Positions 8,073 through 17,857 of a stretch of 64,000 bases of DNA are shown piece by piece; position 1 is the stretch's first letter; every line of letters begins with the position of its first letter. The position numbers and the translations under genes were made by a program. The notes below the pieces were generated by a model, which worked only from the letters and a program-made list of their open reading frames with translations, was not told the DNA's origin and searched no databases. Origin of the DNA: a virus; IMG/VR virus record IMGVR_UViG_3300022074_000015, positions 1 through 64,000 of that record, one strand, 5' to 3'.

Positions 8073-11000
8073 ATGTCCAAGTTCCTTAGCGGCAGACAAT
8101 CCAATCTTAAACTGGGTGTAGATGGTTACACTAATAGTAAAACAGTTCTTGAAACAACTGGTAGAGTTGCTATTGGAGCTACGGACGCTCAATCATATTC
8201 TTTATTTGTTGTAGGTGATACAAGCGTACAAAATATTCGTATTACCAGTGGTATTAGCACTGATGGTGTTGATTATGGTGAGACTTTTCAGTTACTAAGA
8301 GCTACTGGTTCTGGAACTTGGGAATGGGCAACTGTTTCTGGATTATTCACTGCGAACAACATTCTTAATGGATTCACTGTAAGAGAAGAAGGAACTGTTG
8401 TTGGTACTGCTGCAAGTATAATTCAACTTGATTTCCGTGGTGGCAACATCATTGCTGCTGCTGATCCACAACCAAGTGCAGGTATTGCCACAATTACAAT
8501 GTCGGACTCTCCGACATTTGATAATCTTTTAGTAACTGGGATATCATCTGTTGGAACTGGCATTACAATGTATGCCTCTTCAGGCATCATAAGTGCTACT
8601 AAGTTCTTTGGAGATGGTAGTGATTTAGATAATACTGGTGCTACTCTAAATCCTGCTTCCGGTACGCAGAGACTTGTTTTAACAAGTTTAACTAGCGGTA
8701 CAATGATCGATGCCGCAACTGATTCGGAACTTACTTATGATTCTTCGACTGATACATTAATTGTATCAAATATTGATGTCGACGATCTGGCAGAATTTGA
8801 TGATGTAAATGTCGGTTTTGCTCTAACTGTTGCTGGTGCTGTAGATTTTAATGGTAATCTTGATGTTGATGGAATAACTGAATTAGATGATGTTAATGTA
8901 GATGGCACTTTAACAGTTAATGGTGTAGCAGATTTAAATGGTAATCTTGATGTCGATGGTCAAACAGATTTAGATCACCTTTCAGTTACTGGTGTATCTA
9001 CTTTTACTAATACTGTTGCTGTTAATGCTCTCCTCAATGCCAATTCTAATGTTGACATTTCTGGAAATCTTGATGTTGACGGAACAACTGAACTTGACGG
9101 ATTAAATGTTGACGGTAATACTACACTTGATACTGCTACAGTAGGTCAATTAACTGTTAGTGGATTAACAGATCTCAACGGCAATCTTGATGTCGATGGT
9201 CAAACAGATTTAGATCACCTTTCAGTTACTGGTGTATCTACTTTTTCCAATAACATTGATGCTAATGGTGATTTAGATGTTGATGGTCACACTGAACTTG
9301 ATAATTTAAATGTATCAGGTGTATCTACGTTCGCTAGTGCTGTAAATTTAAATGGTGGATTAGATGTTAGTGGTCATACTGAACTTGACTCTGTAAACGT
9401 ATCTGGTGTAGTTACCGCAACTGAATTCCATACTGGTGCTGAAGCATCTGCTATAAGAATTGATTCTTCTACCATTTCTGGACCTTCAGTTATAAACATT
9501 GACCCAGCTGGTATTGGAAACAATACTGGTAAAGTTGTTATCAAAGGTGATTTCCAGGTAACTGGAACTGAAACAATTGTTGATTCGACAACAGTAACTA
9601 TTAATGATAAAAATATTGTTGTTGCTGACGGATCTGCTGATGATACTCAAGCAGACGGTGGTGGTATTACAATTGAATCTGGAGATGGTAATAAGACTTT
9701 CCAGTTTGAAGCAACCGGTGATAATTTAGGTTCATCAGAGCATCTAAATCTTGCTTCTGGTAAGAGATATAAGATTAATAATATCGGTGTTCTTTCTGCT
9801 AATGGACTTGGTAGTGGTGTTGTTAATTCTTCGCTGACTTCTGTTGGAACTCTTAATCAACTTAATGTTTCCGGAATTTCTACTTTCGGAAACTTTGTAG
9901 ATATAAATGGTGGTTTAGATGTTGATGGTCATACTGATCTTGATAACTTAAGTGTTGCTGGAGTTTCTACCTTTGCGAGTCTTGTTGATATTGATGGTGG
10001 TGGTAGAGCGAATACTTTCATTGTAGAAGATTTAACAGACAACAGGATTGTTTTAGCAGGATCTGGTGGTGAACTTGAAGATGATGCTAACTTAACATTT
10101 AATGGATCTCAACTTGCTGTTGGATCAGCAATCACTGCCTACGTCGCTTCCGGTATTGTAAGTGCTACTGCTTTCTATGGTGATGGTAGTAACTTAGATA
10201 ATACTGGTGCCACACTAAACGCTGCTACTGGCACTCAAAGACTCGTTGTCACTAGTCTCACTAGTGGAACCATGGTTGATGCTGCCACTGATGCAGATCT
10301 ATCTTTTAACTCTACTGACAATACTTTAAACACATATAATATAAAAGTTTCTGGTGGTATTAGTACAGATGGTGCTGATTTTGGTCAGGATGGTCAATTA
10401 CTTAGAGCTATTTCTGGTGGGAAGTGGACTTGGGCATTTGTTCCTGGAATCTTCTCAGTTAATAATATCCTGAACGGTTTCAATGTTTTAGAAGAAGGAA
10501 CTACCGTTGGAACTGCTGGTAGTATTCAAACTCTTGATTTCCGTGGTGGTAACATCATTGCTGCTGCTGATTCACAACCAAATGGTATCGCAACAATAAC
10601 AGTTTCTGATACTCCTACATTTGATAGTTTAACTGTAACTGGTCAGACTGACTTACAATCATTAAATGTTACTGGTGTATCTACATTTGGTTCAAGTTCA
10701 GTTACTATTGATGGTAATTCTGATTTAATTAATGTAGGAACTGCTCTTACCTTAGGTCATTCTCAGGGTTTACAATATCACTCTCAAAATTTACATAGAG
10801 ATGGATTTGATGTAAATCAGATTAACGCTTCCGGGATCGTAACTGCTCTTGAATTCCATGGTGATGGTTCAAAACTGACTGGAATTGCTGTAACTGATCA
10901 TGTTAGAACTGATTCGTTAGAAGTAGTTGGTGTTACCACATTTTTAGATAATATTCATGTTGGTAGTGCTATTACAATGTATGCCGCAACAGGCATCATC

Positions 11001-13646
11001 AGTGCAACTCAATTATTTGGTGATGGTTCACAACTAACTGGAATTAATGCAGGTGCTATTCTTGGCACTTCATCTGGTACTCAAAGATTAGTAATGACTA
11101 GTCTCACTAGTGGTGCTATGCTTAATGCTGCCACTGATAGTGATCTTGCTTATGATTCTGTCAGTGATAGATTGATTGTTCCAAATATTGATGTTTCTGG
11201 TATCGCTACTTTAGGTGGTCCATTAAGCACTGGTTCCACAACAGGTGTAGAAGGTCAATATCTTAAATCAACAGGCATTGGTGTTACTTGGGCATCATTC
11301 CCAAGAGTAAGAAATGTTGGTATCAATACCGCCGTAGCAGGTCAGACATCATTTAATTTTACATACAATCCAGAGTTTCTGGATGTATTCGTTAATGGTG
11401 TAAAATTAACTCCTTCTGAATATACTGCTTCTAATGGAAGTCAAATCATTCTTCAAACTCCTGCATTTACTGGTGAGATTGTAGAATTCCATACTTACAA
11501 TGCTACTAGTGTTGGTGGAGGAGGAGGCGGAGGTGGTGGTGGTATCACAGAGGTCGTTAGTGATACTTCACCACAACTTGGAGGAGAATTAGACCTTAAT
11601 GGTTTTGGTATAAATGGTACTGGAATTATTACTGCTACTAGTTTTACTGGTAATGGTTCTAATTTAACTAATTTAAACGCATCTAATCTTACTTCCGGCA
11701 CTATTCCAGATGCAAGATTCCCTGCTACATTACCTGCTGTTAGTGGTGCTAATTTAACTAATGTTCTTCATGATATAGTAGATGATACTTCACCACAACT
11801 TGGTGGTGGTTTAGATCTTAACGGTAATAGTATTACTGGAACTGGTAATATCCAGATAAGTGGTTCTATTACAGCAACATCTTTGTCTGGCACTGGTGCT
11901 AATGTAACTGGAATTCTTACTACAAATATTGTTAATTATGGTGATGGATTTATCTCTCTTCCAGATCTTTCTGTCACAACCGCAGGATCACCATTACAAC
12001 TTGGTGCTCTTGCTTACAATAATACAAATGGTGTATTTACATTCACACCACCTGATATTGAGGGACAATCACGTCAAGCATTCTCTGTAGGAACTGCCAA
12101 TACCCCATTACAAATTGGTGCTATTTCTTATAATAGTGGCACAGGCGTATTTACATATACACCACCTGACTTAAGTTCATACGTACAAACCAACAGCAAT
12201 CCTACATTTACTAACGTTACTGCAACTAATGTTTCTGCTTCAAGTTCTATTACTGCCAATAAGTTCTATGGTGATGGTTCACAGTTAACTGGACTTGTTG
12301 CGGCTGGTGTTGGTATAGAAGTTAAAGATAGTGGTTCAGTTGTAGGAACTGCAGGAACTATTGATTTTGGAACTAATTTAAGTGTTTCTGCTCTATCTGC
12401 TGGTATAGTTACTGTAACTTCTAATGTATCTACGTATGCTGATAGTGATGTTGATACGCATCTTAATCAATCAACCGCTGCCACAAATGAATTACTAAGT
12501 TGGAATGGTGCTGATTATGATTGGGTATCTGACATCAATGTTGGAAACATAAACGCTAGTGGTAATGTAAATGTTGCTGGTGTTCTAACATATGAAGACG
12601 TAACAAATGTTGATTCTATCGGAATTATAACTGCTAGATCTGGTATTGATGCAACTGGAACAGTTACTGCCACTACCTTTAGTGGAAGTGGTAGTTCTTT
12701 AACATCATTAAACGCCTCTCAACTTTCATCTGGAACTATACCTGATGCTAGATTCCCTGCTACACTTCCCGCTGTTAGTGGTGCTAATTTAACTAATCTA
12801 GATGCTTCGGATCTTGCTTCTGGAACTATACCTGATGCTAGATTCCCTGCCACACTTCCAGCAGTATCTGGTATTAATTTAACTAATCTAAATGCTTCTA
12901 ATCTTAATGTTGGAACTATACCTGATGCTAGATTCCCATCAGTATTACCTGCTGTCAGTGGTGCTAATTTAACTAACTTACCGAGTAGTGGTACACCTAC
13001 TTGGACTCTTGGTGCCAATGGTGCCAGTGATTATACTTTCACTGGACCTGGTGTTACTGCTGGATCGCAGGACCCAACCATCTATCTGGTAAGAGGGCAG
13101 AGTTATAAGTTTGAAAATAGAAGTGGAGGTCATCCATTCCGCATTCAGTATCAGTTCCAAAATACTGGGGGAACTGCTTATAACGATGGTATCACTAACA
13201 ATGGCGCTAATCATAATACTGATTTGCTATGGGATGTAAGATTTGATGCTCCCGATGTTCTTTATTATCAGTGTACTTCTCACCAGAATATGTCTGGTAA
13301 GATTATTATCTTAGGAGACACAAAGATAAATGGATCATGGAGTGCATCTGCTGGTTCCGCACAAGTTATAGATACAATTACAGGTGTCTCAAATAATGCT
13401 ATCAAGACAGCAGAATACACAATACACATTGAGAATGGTAGCAACATGCAGTCACAAAAAATTCTTGTCATGCAGAATGGTTCAACAGCACATCATCAAG
13501 AGTATGCTGTAATGTACACCAGCACAAATCCATTAGTGGAACTTTCTGCTGATATTAATAGTGGTAATCTCAGACTATTGGCAACACCTGCAAGTGGTAT
13601 TAGTGGAACCACTACCTACACGTTCACTCGCCAGACTATTCGATGA
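8073..13646 (+). CDS. giant repeat-rich tail fibre with C-terminal cupredoxin-like domain
   Basis: An 1857-residue fibre. A segment of about 95 residues near the N-terminus (SGISTDGVDYG through GGNIIAAAD) is duplicated at nt 10345-10630. Between them lie many short repeats of the type NGNLDVDG-TELD-LNVSGVSTF (nt about 8855-9420 and 9895-9985), as expected for a trimeric beta shaft. A run of 11 Gly (about residues 1149-1159) acts as hinge. Then come DTSPQLGG-LDLNG boxes and 30-residue SGTIPDARFPATLPAVSGA repeats (nt 12709-12985). Residues about 1638-1748 resemble a cupredoxin with His1687, Cys1734, His1737 and Met1740. The last 100 residues form another beta domain. Its stop overlaps the start of the protease gene (ATGA). 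Shaft and tip roles are inferred. Confidence 0.82.
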   Translation: MSKFLSGRQSNLKLGVDGYTNSKTVLETTGRVAIGATDAQSYSLFVVGDTSVQNIRITSGISTDGVDYGETFQLLRATGSGTWEWATVSGLFTANNILNGFTVREEGTVVGTAASIIQLDFRGGNIIAAADPQPSAGIATITMSDSPTFDNLLVTGISSVGTGITMYASSGIISATKFFGDGSDLDNTGATLNPASGTQRLVLTSLTSGTMIDAATDSELTYDSSTDTLIVSNIDVDDLAEFDDVNVGFALTVAGAVDFNGNLDVDGITELDDVNVDGTLTVNGVADLNGNLDVDGQTDLDHLSVTGVSTFTNTVAVNALLNANSNVDISGNLDVDGTTELDGLNVDGNTTLDTATVGQLTVSGLTDLNGNLDVDGQTDLDHLSVTGVSTFSNNIDANGDLDVDGHTELDNLNVSGVSTFASAVNLNGGLDVSGHTELDSVNVSGVVTATEFHTGAEASAIRIDSSTISGPSVINIDPAGIGNNTGKVVIKGDFQVTGTETIVDSTTVTINDKNIVVADGSADDTQADGGGITIESGDGNKTFQFEATGDNLGSSEHLNLASGKRYKINNIGVLSANGLGSGVVNSSLTSVGTLNQLNVSGISTFGNFVDINGGLDVDGHTDLDNLSVAGVSTFASLVDIDGGGRANTFIVEDLTDNRIVLAGSGGELEDDANLTFNGSQLAVGSAITAYVASGIVSATAFYGDGSNLDNTGATLNAATGTQRLVVTSLTSGTMVDAATDADLSFNSTDNTLNTYNIKVSGGISTDGADFGQDGQLLRAISGGKWTWAFVPGIFSVNNILNGFNVLEEGTTVGTAGSIQTLDFRGGNIIAAADSQPNGIATITVSDTPTFDSLTVTGQTDLQSLNVTGVSTFGSSSVTIDGNSDLINVGTALTLGHSQGLQYHSQNLHRDGFDVNQINASGIVTALEFHGDGSKLTGIAVTDHVRTDSLEVVGVTTFLDNIHVGSAITMYAATGIISATQLFGDGSQLTGINAGAILGTSSGTQRLVMTSLTSGAMLNAATDSDLAYDSVSDRLIVPNIDVSGIATLGGPLSTGSTTGVEGQYLKSTGIGVTWASFPRVRNVGINTAVAGQTSFNFTYNPEFLDVFVNGVKLTPSEYTASNGSQIILQTPAFTGEIVEFHTYNATSVGGGGGGGGGGITEVVSDTSPQLGGELDLNGFGINGTGIITATSFTGNGSNLTNLNASNLTSGTIPDARFPATLPAVSGANLTNVLHDIVDDTSPQLGGGLDLNGNSITGTGNIQISGSITATSLSGTGANVTGILTTNIVNYGDGFISLPDLSVTTAGSPLQLGALAYNNTNGVFTFTPPDIEGQSRQAFSVGTANTPLQIGAISYNSGTGVFTYTPPDLSSYVQTNSNPTFTNVTATNVSASSSITANKFYGDGSQLTGLVAAGVGIEVKDSGSVVGTAGTIDFGTNLSVSALSAGIVTVTSNVSTYADSDVDTHLNQSTAATNELLSWNGADYDWVSDINVGNINASGNVNVAGVLTYEDVTNVDSIGIITARSGIDATGTVTATTFSGSGSSLTSLNASQLSSGTIPDARFPATLPAVSGANLTNLDASDLASGTIPDARFPATLPAVSGINLTNLNASNLNVGTIPDARFPSVLPAVSGANLTNLPSSGTPTWTLGANGASDYTFTGPGVTAGSQDPTIYLVRGQSYKFENRSGGHPFRIQYQFQNTGGTAYNDGITNNGANHNTDLLWDVRFDAPDVLYYQCTSHQNMSGKIIILGDTKINGSWSASAGSAQVIDTITGVSNNAIKTAEYTIHIENGSNMQSQKILVMQNGSTAHHQEYAVMYTSTNPLVELSADINSGNLRLLATPASGISGTTTYTFTRQTIR
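12985..13315 (+). other. cupredoxin-like domain in the 1857-residue fibre
   Basis: Residues about 1638-1748. Ligand-type residues: His1687 (GGHPFRIQ), Cys1734, His1737 and Met1740 (CTSHQNMSGKI). The C-X2-H-X2-M loop has amicyanin-like spacing, shorter than the phage's own plastocyanin (C-X2-H-X4-M). Confidence 0.75.
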
Positions 13647-15733
13647 GTTCTCAAACATTTGAAGAGTACAAAGATACTCTTGAAAAGGAACCTACGGATC
13701 CTGATGTTAAAAAAGAATATATTGTGGGATGCTATACATCTGATGACTGGACTCATATCCATCAGATTTTGATGGAAGATGGAACTCTTGAAGATAATAT
13801 TCCACCACAAAGTGTAGATTGTGTTGATGATTATAAACACAGTCCAATCAGAGGTAGATACTTATTAAATGATACTGAGGTAGAGCAACTTCGTAATCAT
13901 GAAAAAGTAGAATATGTAAATATTAATACTGATAAGTATCCTGGAACGTATGCTGTTGATCCTGTTTTACTGGAGGATATAGAAAGGCAGGACAGATATA
14001 GTTCTAACGTTCAGTATTATAAGGATCATTCAAGTAATGGTAGTGGATTTAATTCAACTGATATTACTCGTAAGAATAGAAGCACATATCAACAATTGAG
14101 ATTGCAGCAAAAAACTAGAGGTTTTTCTAATGATGCTTCAACATTAAATCAAAAAGGTCAGCAATGGGGAACTGGTAAAGACGTTGATGTAATCGTATGC
14201 GATCAAGATGCTTGGTTCGGTCACATTGAATTTCAAAATAATCTTGGTGGACCACAAAATTATGTTGGCGGAAACGTATTACCAGGTAATGGATCTTGTG
14301 ATGTTTTAGATATGATATTGGATGGACCATATTATCTTGATCCTGATTTTTTTGATGCTGATGCTTCTAGAAGAACTACAAGGTGGGATGGAACAACTGT
14401 TCCTACAGAATCTGCTGCTAGAAACTGGTGGTATTATGATAGTACAACCTATCGTTCTGCTAAGTTTGTAAGTCCTTCTAATGGTGGCAATGCTACTGGA
14501 GTTAATAATTTTGGAACACTGTTCATAACTTCTAGTTACACAAGAGCGACATGTAATGGAAGTAATACTTCATATCAAACTGGAAGTGGATATCATGGGA
14601 CTCCATGTGCTTCGCAGGCATATGGAAGACAATATGGTTGGGCTTATAATTCTAACAAATGGTATTTGAATTTATACGGAACTGGTAATCCTGGAACAGA
14701 AAGGTGTTTTGATTGTATAAAAGTTTTTCATCAAGTTAAACCAGTAAATACTAATCATGGTAATCAAAATCCAACTATAACCAGTAACAGTTTTGGATAT
14801 CGTTCCATGTCACCTTCATCAAGTGGATATTATTGGTATAGACCTGCCACCACTGATGGAACTACAAATGGAACTTCTTATAGTAGTAAACCAAACTTTC
14901 TCAATTATTTCTATCAATCTACGATAAGAACTGAGCTTAGACCAACTTCTATGCTAACTGCTGGTGTGGAAATGATTGATGCTGGTGTAATTATGTGCTG
15001 CTCTGCTGGTAATACGAATCAGAAACTTGTCAGTGCCACACATCCAGACTATAACAATTACATTAACTCTTCAGATAGTGTAGCACTTGATTCTACCTCT
15101 GTAAGTGCTTATGGATATACTTGGTATAGGACAGTTAATAGGCAAGGATTTCCAGCACAGGTAGGGCAACAAGGAACTGGTAATAGTAGAATTTACAGAA
15201 CTATATGTGTTGGTGCTTTAGATTCTGCACATTTAAGTAGTAACACAGGTATGGAGGTCAAAGCAGACTATAGTAATATGGGAGATTTGATTGATTGCTA
15301 TGCTCCTGCTATTGATACTTTAGCGGCTTGTGATGATAATACAAGCACTCGATATAATCGAAACGATGCTTATTATAGAATAGGTAATACAGACTCTATT
15401 GAATCTGAGGATTGTATATTCGGTGGAACAAGTTCAGCAACACCAGTAACTTGTGGAATCATTGCTACAAAGTTGGAACATAATCGTACTTGGACCTGGC
15501 AAGATGTAAAAAATTGGTTGAGAGATGATGTTGGAACTCAATCTACATCAGATTTTTATCATGGAGGTGAAGCGACATCTGCTACTGATAGTTTGTGGAC
15601 TAATCGTGATGTGGTTCATGATGATGAAGTGATTGTAGTTTGGGATGCTGTAAGCGGAACTGAACCCACTAGCGATCTAAAGTTCTCTGGTAGTGGTTTA
15701 TCAATTACTGGTGTTAATCTTAAAATAGTCTAA
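13643..15733 (+). CDS. subtilisin-like serine protease of the virion locus
   Basis: A 696-residue protein with all elements of an S8 (subtilase) protease. Asp187 lies in DVDVIVCDQDAWFGHIEF. His318 lies in GYHGTPCASQAYG, matching the family's HGT-x-VAG block. Asn457 lies in SAGN, the oxyanion-hole position, and Ser597 in GGTSSATPVTCG, matching GTSMAxP. Residues 1-150 form an extra N-terminal region, perhaps a propeptide (TSDDWTHIHQILMEDG resembles an inhibitor-type prodomain). There is no signal peptide, so it would act in the infected cell or in the virion. A long insert (about residues 200-300) separates Asp and His. Translation is coupled to the upstream giant fibre through an ATGA overlap, so that fibre or other fibres may be substrates. 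Family assignment is strong; substrate and activity are inferred. Confidence 0.85.
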   Translation: MSSQTFEEYKDTLEKEPTDPDVKKEYIVGCYTSDDWTHIHQILMEDGTLEDNIPPQSVDCVDDYKHSPIRGRYLLNDTEVEQLRNHEKVEYVNINTDKYPGTYAVDPVLLEDIERQDRYSSNVQYYKDHSSNGSGFNSTDITRKNRSTYQQLRLQQKTRGFSNDASTLNQKGQQWGTGKDVDVIVCDQDAWFGHIEFQNNLGGPQNYVGGNVLPGNGSCDVLDMILDGPYYLDPDFFDADASRRTTRWDGTTVPTESAARNWWYYDSTTYRSAKFVSPSNGGNATGVNNFGTLFITSSYTRATCNGSNTSYQTGSGYHGTPCASQAYGRQYGWAYNSNKWYLNLYGTGNPGTERCFDCIKVFHQVKPVNTNHGNQNPTITSNSFGYRSMSPSSSGYYWYRPATTDGTTNGTSYSSKPNFLNYFYQSTIRTELRPTSMLTAGVEMIDAGVIMCCSAGNTNQKLVSATHPDYNNYINSSDSVALDSTSVSAYGYTWYRTVNRQGFPAQVGQQGTGNSRIYRTICVGALDSAHLSSNTGMEVKADYSNMGDLIDCYAPAIDTLAACDDNTSTRYNRNDAYYRIGNTDSIESEDCIFGGTSSATPVTCGIIATKLEHNRTWTWQDVKNWLRDDVGTQSTSDFYHGGEATSATDSLWTNRDVVHDDEVIVVWDAVSGTEPTSDLKFSGSGLSITGVNLKIV

Positions 15734-15741
15734 CCTAAATA
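15734..15741 (+). promoter_or_regulatory. late promoter variant (CCTAAATA)
   Basis: A NCTAAATA variant of the late motif, 25 bases before the fibre gene at 15759. Confidence 0.45.
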
Positions 15742-15758
15742 TCTAAAAACTCTGAGAG

Positions 15759-16232
15759 ATGGCAGAAAAGAAGTTTGGTGTAAGAGAGATTAATGTTATC
15801 GATCTAACGGGTACTCCCACGATTGAGAGCACAGGCACTTTAAATATTAACGCTGGAAGTGGTTCTGATGTAAACATCAATACAGATCTTAATGTCACTG
15901 GAGTTGTCAGTGATACTGCTGGTAGCCTTAGAAATCTTCCTCAAGTATCTAAGAGTTCTGCTTACACTTTAATTGCTTCTGATACTGGTAAGCATGTTAG
16001 TATATCATCGGGTGGAGTTACTATTGCCTCTGGTGTTTTTAGTATTGGTGATGTTGTAACCATCTATAATAATAGTTCAAGTAGTCAAACAATTACTCAA
16101 GGAACTTCAGTTACTTTAAGGCAGGCAGGAACTTCTAATACAGGAAATCGAAGTCTTTCTTTATATGGAGTGGCAACTCTTATGTGTGTTGCTTCTAATA
16201 CGTTTGTTATTTCTGGTGTAGGATTATCATAA
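15759..16232 (+). CDS. short fibre protein, adhesin partner
   Basis: A 157-residue Ser/Gly-rich beta protein. The N-terminal third (NINAGSGSDVNINTDLNVTG) is a fibre-shaft repeat. Residues about 57-157 form a domain shared with the C-terminal part of the protein at 32568: both have AYTLIASDTGK / SYTLVAGDAGK, VFSIGDVVTI / VFTAGDMVTI and TGNRSLS / TGNRTLS. In both cases a glycine-rich adhesin gene follows immediately (1-base gap here, overlap there). This two-gene order recalls shaft-plus-tip pairs such as T4 gp37-gp38. Function as tip carrier is inferred. Confidence 0.7.
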   Translation: MAEKKFGVREINVIDLTGTPTIESTGTLNINAGSGSDVNINTDLNVTGVVSDTAGSLRNLPQVSKSSAYTLIASDTGKHVSISSGGVTIASGVFSIGDVVTIYNNSSSSQTITQGTSVTLRQAGTSNTGNRSLSLYGVATLMCVASNTFVISGVGLS

Positions 16233-16233
16233 T

Positions 16234-17433
16234 ATGTCAATAGTATCTCAATCAGTTTTTTTAGGTTTCACTCAAGGACTTCCAACATATTCCCTAGGAA
16301 CATCCTCTACTTCCGTAAATGAAGGTTCTACAGTAACATTTACGACCACTACTGCTAATGTATCTAATGGAACAACATTATATTGGTCTGTAAGTGGTGG
16401 TGTATCTTCAAGCGACTTTACTGTCAATTCTACAACTGGTTCTTTTACTATTGGTAGTAACGGACAAGGATCAGTTAGCTTGACATTAAGTTCTGATTCT
16501 TCTACAGAGGGAACCGAATCTTTTACCTTCTATGTAAGGACTGGTAGCACTAGTGGAACAATAGTTGCAACCTCACCTCTAATTACAGTTAACGATACCT
16601 CAATTAATCCTCAACCATTTAGTGCTAGTTACGTTATTATTGGTGGGGGCGGAGGAGGAGGAAAATTTAATGGTGGAGGTGGCGCAGGTGCTTATCGCAC
16701 TGCATCATCCACTCTGCAAACAGGAACTAATTATCCTATAACAGTTGGTGCTGGTGCTGCTAGATATGCGGGTCAGGGACAAAATGGTAACTCTTCTACT
16801 GCGTTTGGAATAACTGCTCCTGGTGGAGGTGGAGGAGGAACCAGAGGATATAATAATTCACCAGGATATGCTTCTGGTGCTGGTAGTCCAAGTCCTGGTG
16901 GTTCTGGTGGTGGTGCTAGTGCATATGATACTCCGCCTGGTGCCCCTGGTGGTGGTTCTGGTAGTTACGGAAGTCCTGGTGGTCCAGCATTTAATGGAAC
17001 TGGATGGGGTGGTTCTGGTGGAGGTGGAGTTGGTAGTTCAGGATCTTCTCACCCAAATGGTAGCACTGGTGGACCTGGAGGGAGTGGAACTAATATACCA
17101 TCACCTTTAGGTAGCGGACAGGTTTGTGGTGGTGGAGGGGGAGGAAATTATAATCAGGGACCTGCCGGTAGCGGATCTTATGGTGGTAAACCTGGTTCTA
17201 ATGGTGGAGCAGGTAGTCCTGCACCAACCTATCATGATGGTACTGGTAATACTGGTGGTGGAGGAGGAGGATGTAATGAATCGGGACCAGGTAGTGCTGG
17301 TGGAAGTGGAGTAGTTTTAGTAAGCAAGCCATCAAGTTTTACTGTATCTAATCCTGGTGGTGGTCTTACTTTAAGTACATACCCAACTTATGTTAGAATT
17401 ACTGGTGGATCTGGAAATCTTATGTTTATATAA
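16234..17433 (+). CDS. glycine-rich adhesin with Calx-beta-like domain
   Basis: A 399-residue probable receptor-binding protein. Residues about 18-125 resemble a Calx-beta/Ig-like domain: TSVNEGSTVTFTTTT, then DFTVNSTTGSFTI, a STEGTESFTFYV strand and ITVNDTS. Residues 130-370 are an extreme Gly/Ser/Pro-rich segment with many GGGG runs, of the kind that folds as polyglycine-II helices in T-even gp38 adhesins. An ITVGAGAARYAGQG-like core and a GGSGVVLV strand close it. It starts one base after its upstream partner and shares its late promoter. Receptor binding is inferred. Confidence 0.72.
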   Translation: MSIVSQSVFLGFTQGLPTYSLGTSSTSVNEGSTVTFTTTTANVSNGTTLYWSVSGGVSSSDFTVNSTTGSFTIGSNGQGSVSLTLSSDSSTEGTESFTFYVRTGSTSGTIVATSPLITVNDTSINPQPFSASYVIIGGGGGGGKFNGGGGAGAYRTASSTLQTGTNYPITVGAGAARYAGQGQNGNSSTAFGITAPGGGGGGTRGYNNSPGYASGAGSPSPGGSGGGASAYDTPPGAPGGGSGSYGSPGGPAFNGTGWGGSGGGGVGSSGSSHPNGSTGGPGGSGTNIPSPLGSGQVCGGGGGGNYNQGPAGSGSYGGKPGSNGGAGSPAPTYHDGTGNTGGGGGGCNESGPGSAGGSGVVLVSKPSSFTVSNPGGGLTLSTYPTYVRITGGSGNLMFI

Positions 17434-17435
17434 AA

Positions 17436-17840
17436 ATGGCACATTACGCACTGTTGGATGATAATAACGTAGTAGTTCAGGTTTTTCCTGGAGTTGATGA
17501 ATATACTGATGGTGTTGATTGGGAACACCACTATGGCTCTATGCACCAAATGACTTGTAAAAGAACCTCCTATAATACTTGTGGTAATTATCATCGTGCA
17601 GGAGGAACTCCATATAGAAAGAACTTTGCATCTGTCGGTTTTGTTTATGATGAGGAGAAAGACGCTTTTATACCTCCAAAACCTTTAGAATCATATGTTC
17701 TAGATGAGGATAAGTGTGAATGGTATCCTCCTATAACTCAACCACAATTGACAGAAGGTCAAACTGGGATGTATGTTTGGAATGAGGAAGCATATCAAAA
17801 TGACAATACCCAAGGTTGGGAATATTTTGACTATTCATAA
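17436..17840 (+). CDS. small tail-associated protein
   Basis: A 134-residue protein beginning MAHYALLDDNNVVVQVFPG, with a later Y-x-KNFASVGFVYDEEKDAFIPPKP segment and a C-terminal W-rich tail (GMYVWNEEAYQ). A paralogue at 44778-45200 has the same order of motifs (MAHFAELDSNNVVTRV, IFDAEKDCFLAPKPF). Proteins of this type are widespread near tail-fibre genes of marine phages; their role is not known to me. It is two bases after the adhesin stop, so probably co-translated. Confidence 0.7.
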   Translation: MAHYALLDDNNVVVQVFPGVDEYTDGVDWEHHYGSMHQMTCKRTSYNTCGNYHRAGGTPYRKNFASVGFVYDEEKDAFIPPKPLESYVLDEDKCEWYPPITQPQLTEGQTGMYVWNEEAYQNDNTQGWEYFDYS

Positions 17841-17843
17841 ATA
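17836..17843 (+). promoter_or_regulatory. late promoter (CATAAATA)
   Basis: An exact NATAAATA match that overlaps the stop of the previous gene, 15 bases before the ATG at 17858. Confidence 0.55.
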
Positions 17844-17857
17844 ACTAAAAACCTATA

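Noticed and set aside
11495-11701. Minus-strand ORFs with Pro runs opposite poly-Gly stretches
   Set aside because: They are antisense images of GGN codons; similar shadows occur opposite every Gly-rich gene and lack start signals.
16823-17314. Alternative-frame ORFs rich in Val and Glu within the Gly-rich adhesins
   Set aside because: They arise from shifted reading of GGT/GGA repeats; the main frame has a proper start and known domain structure.
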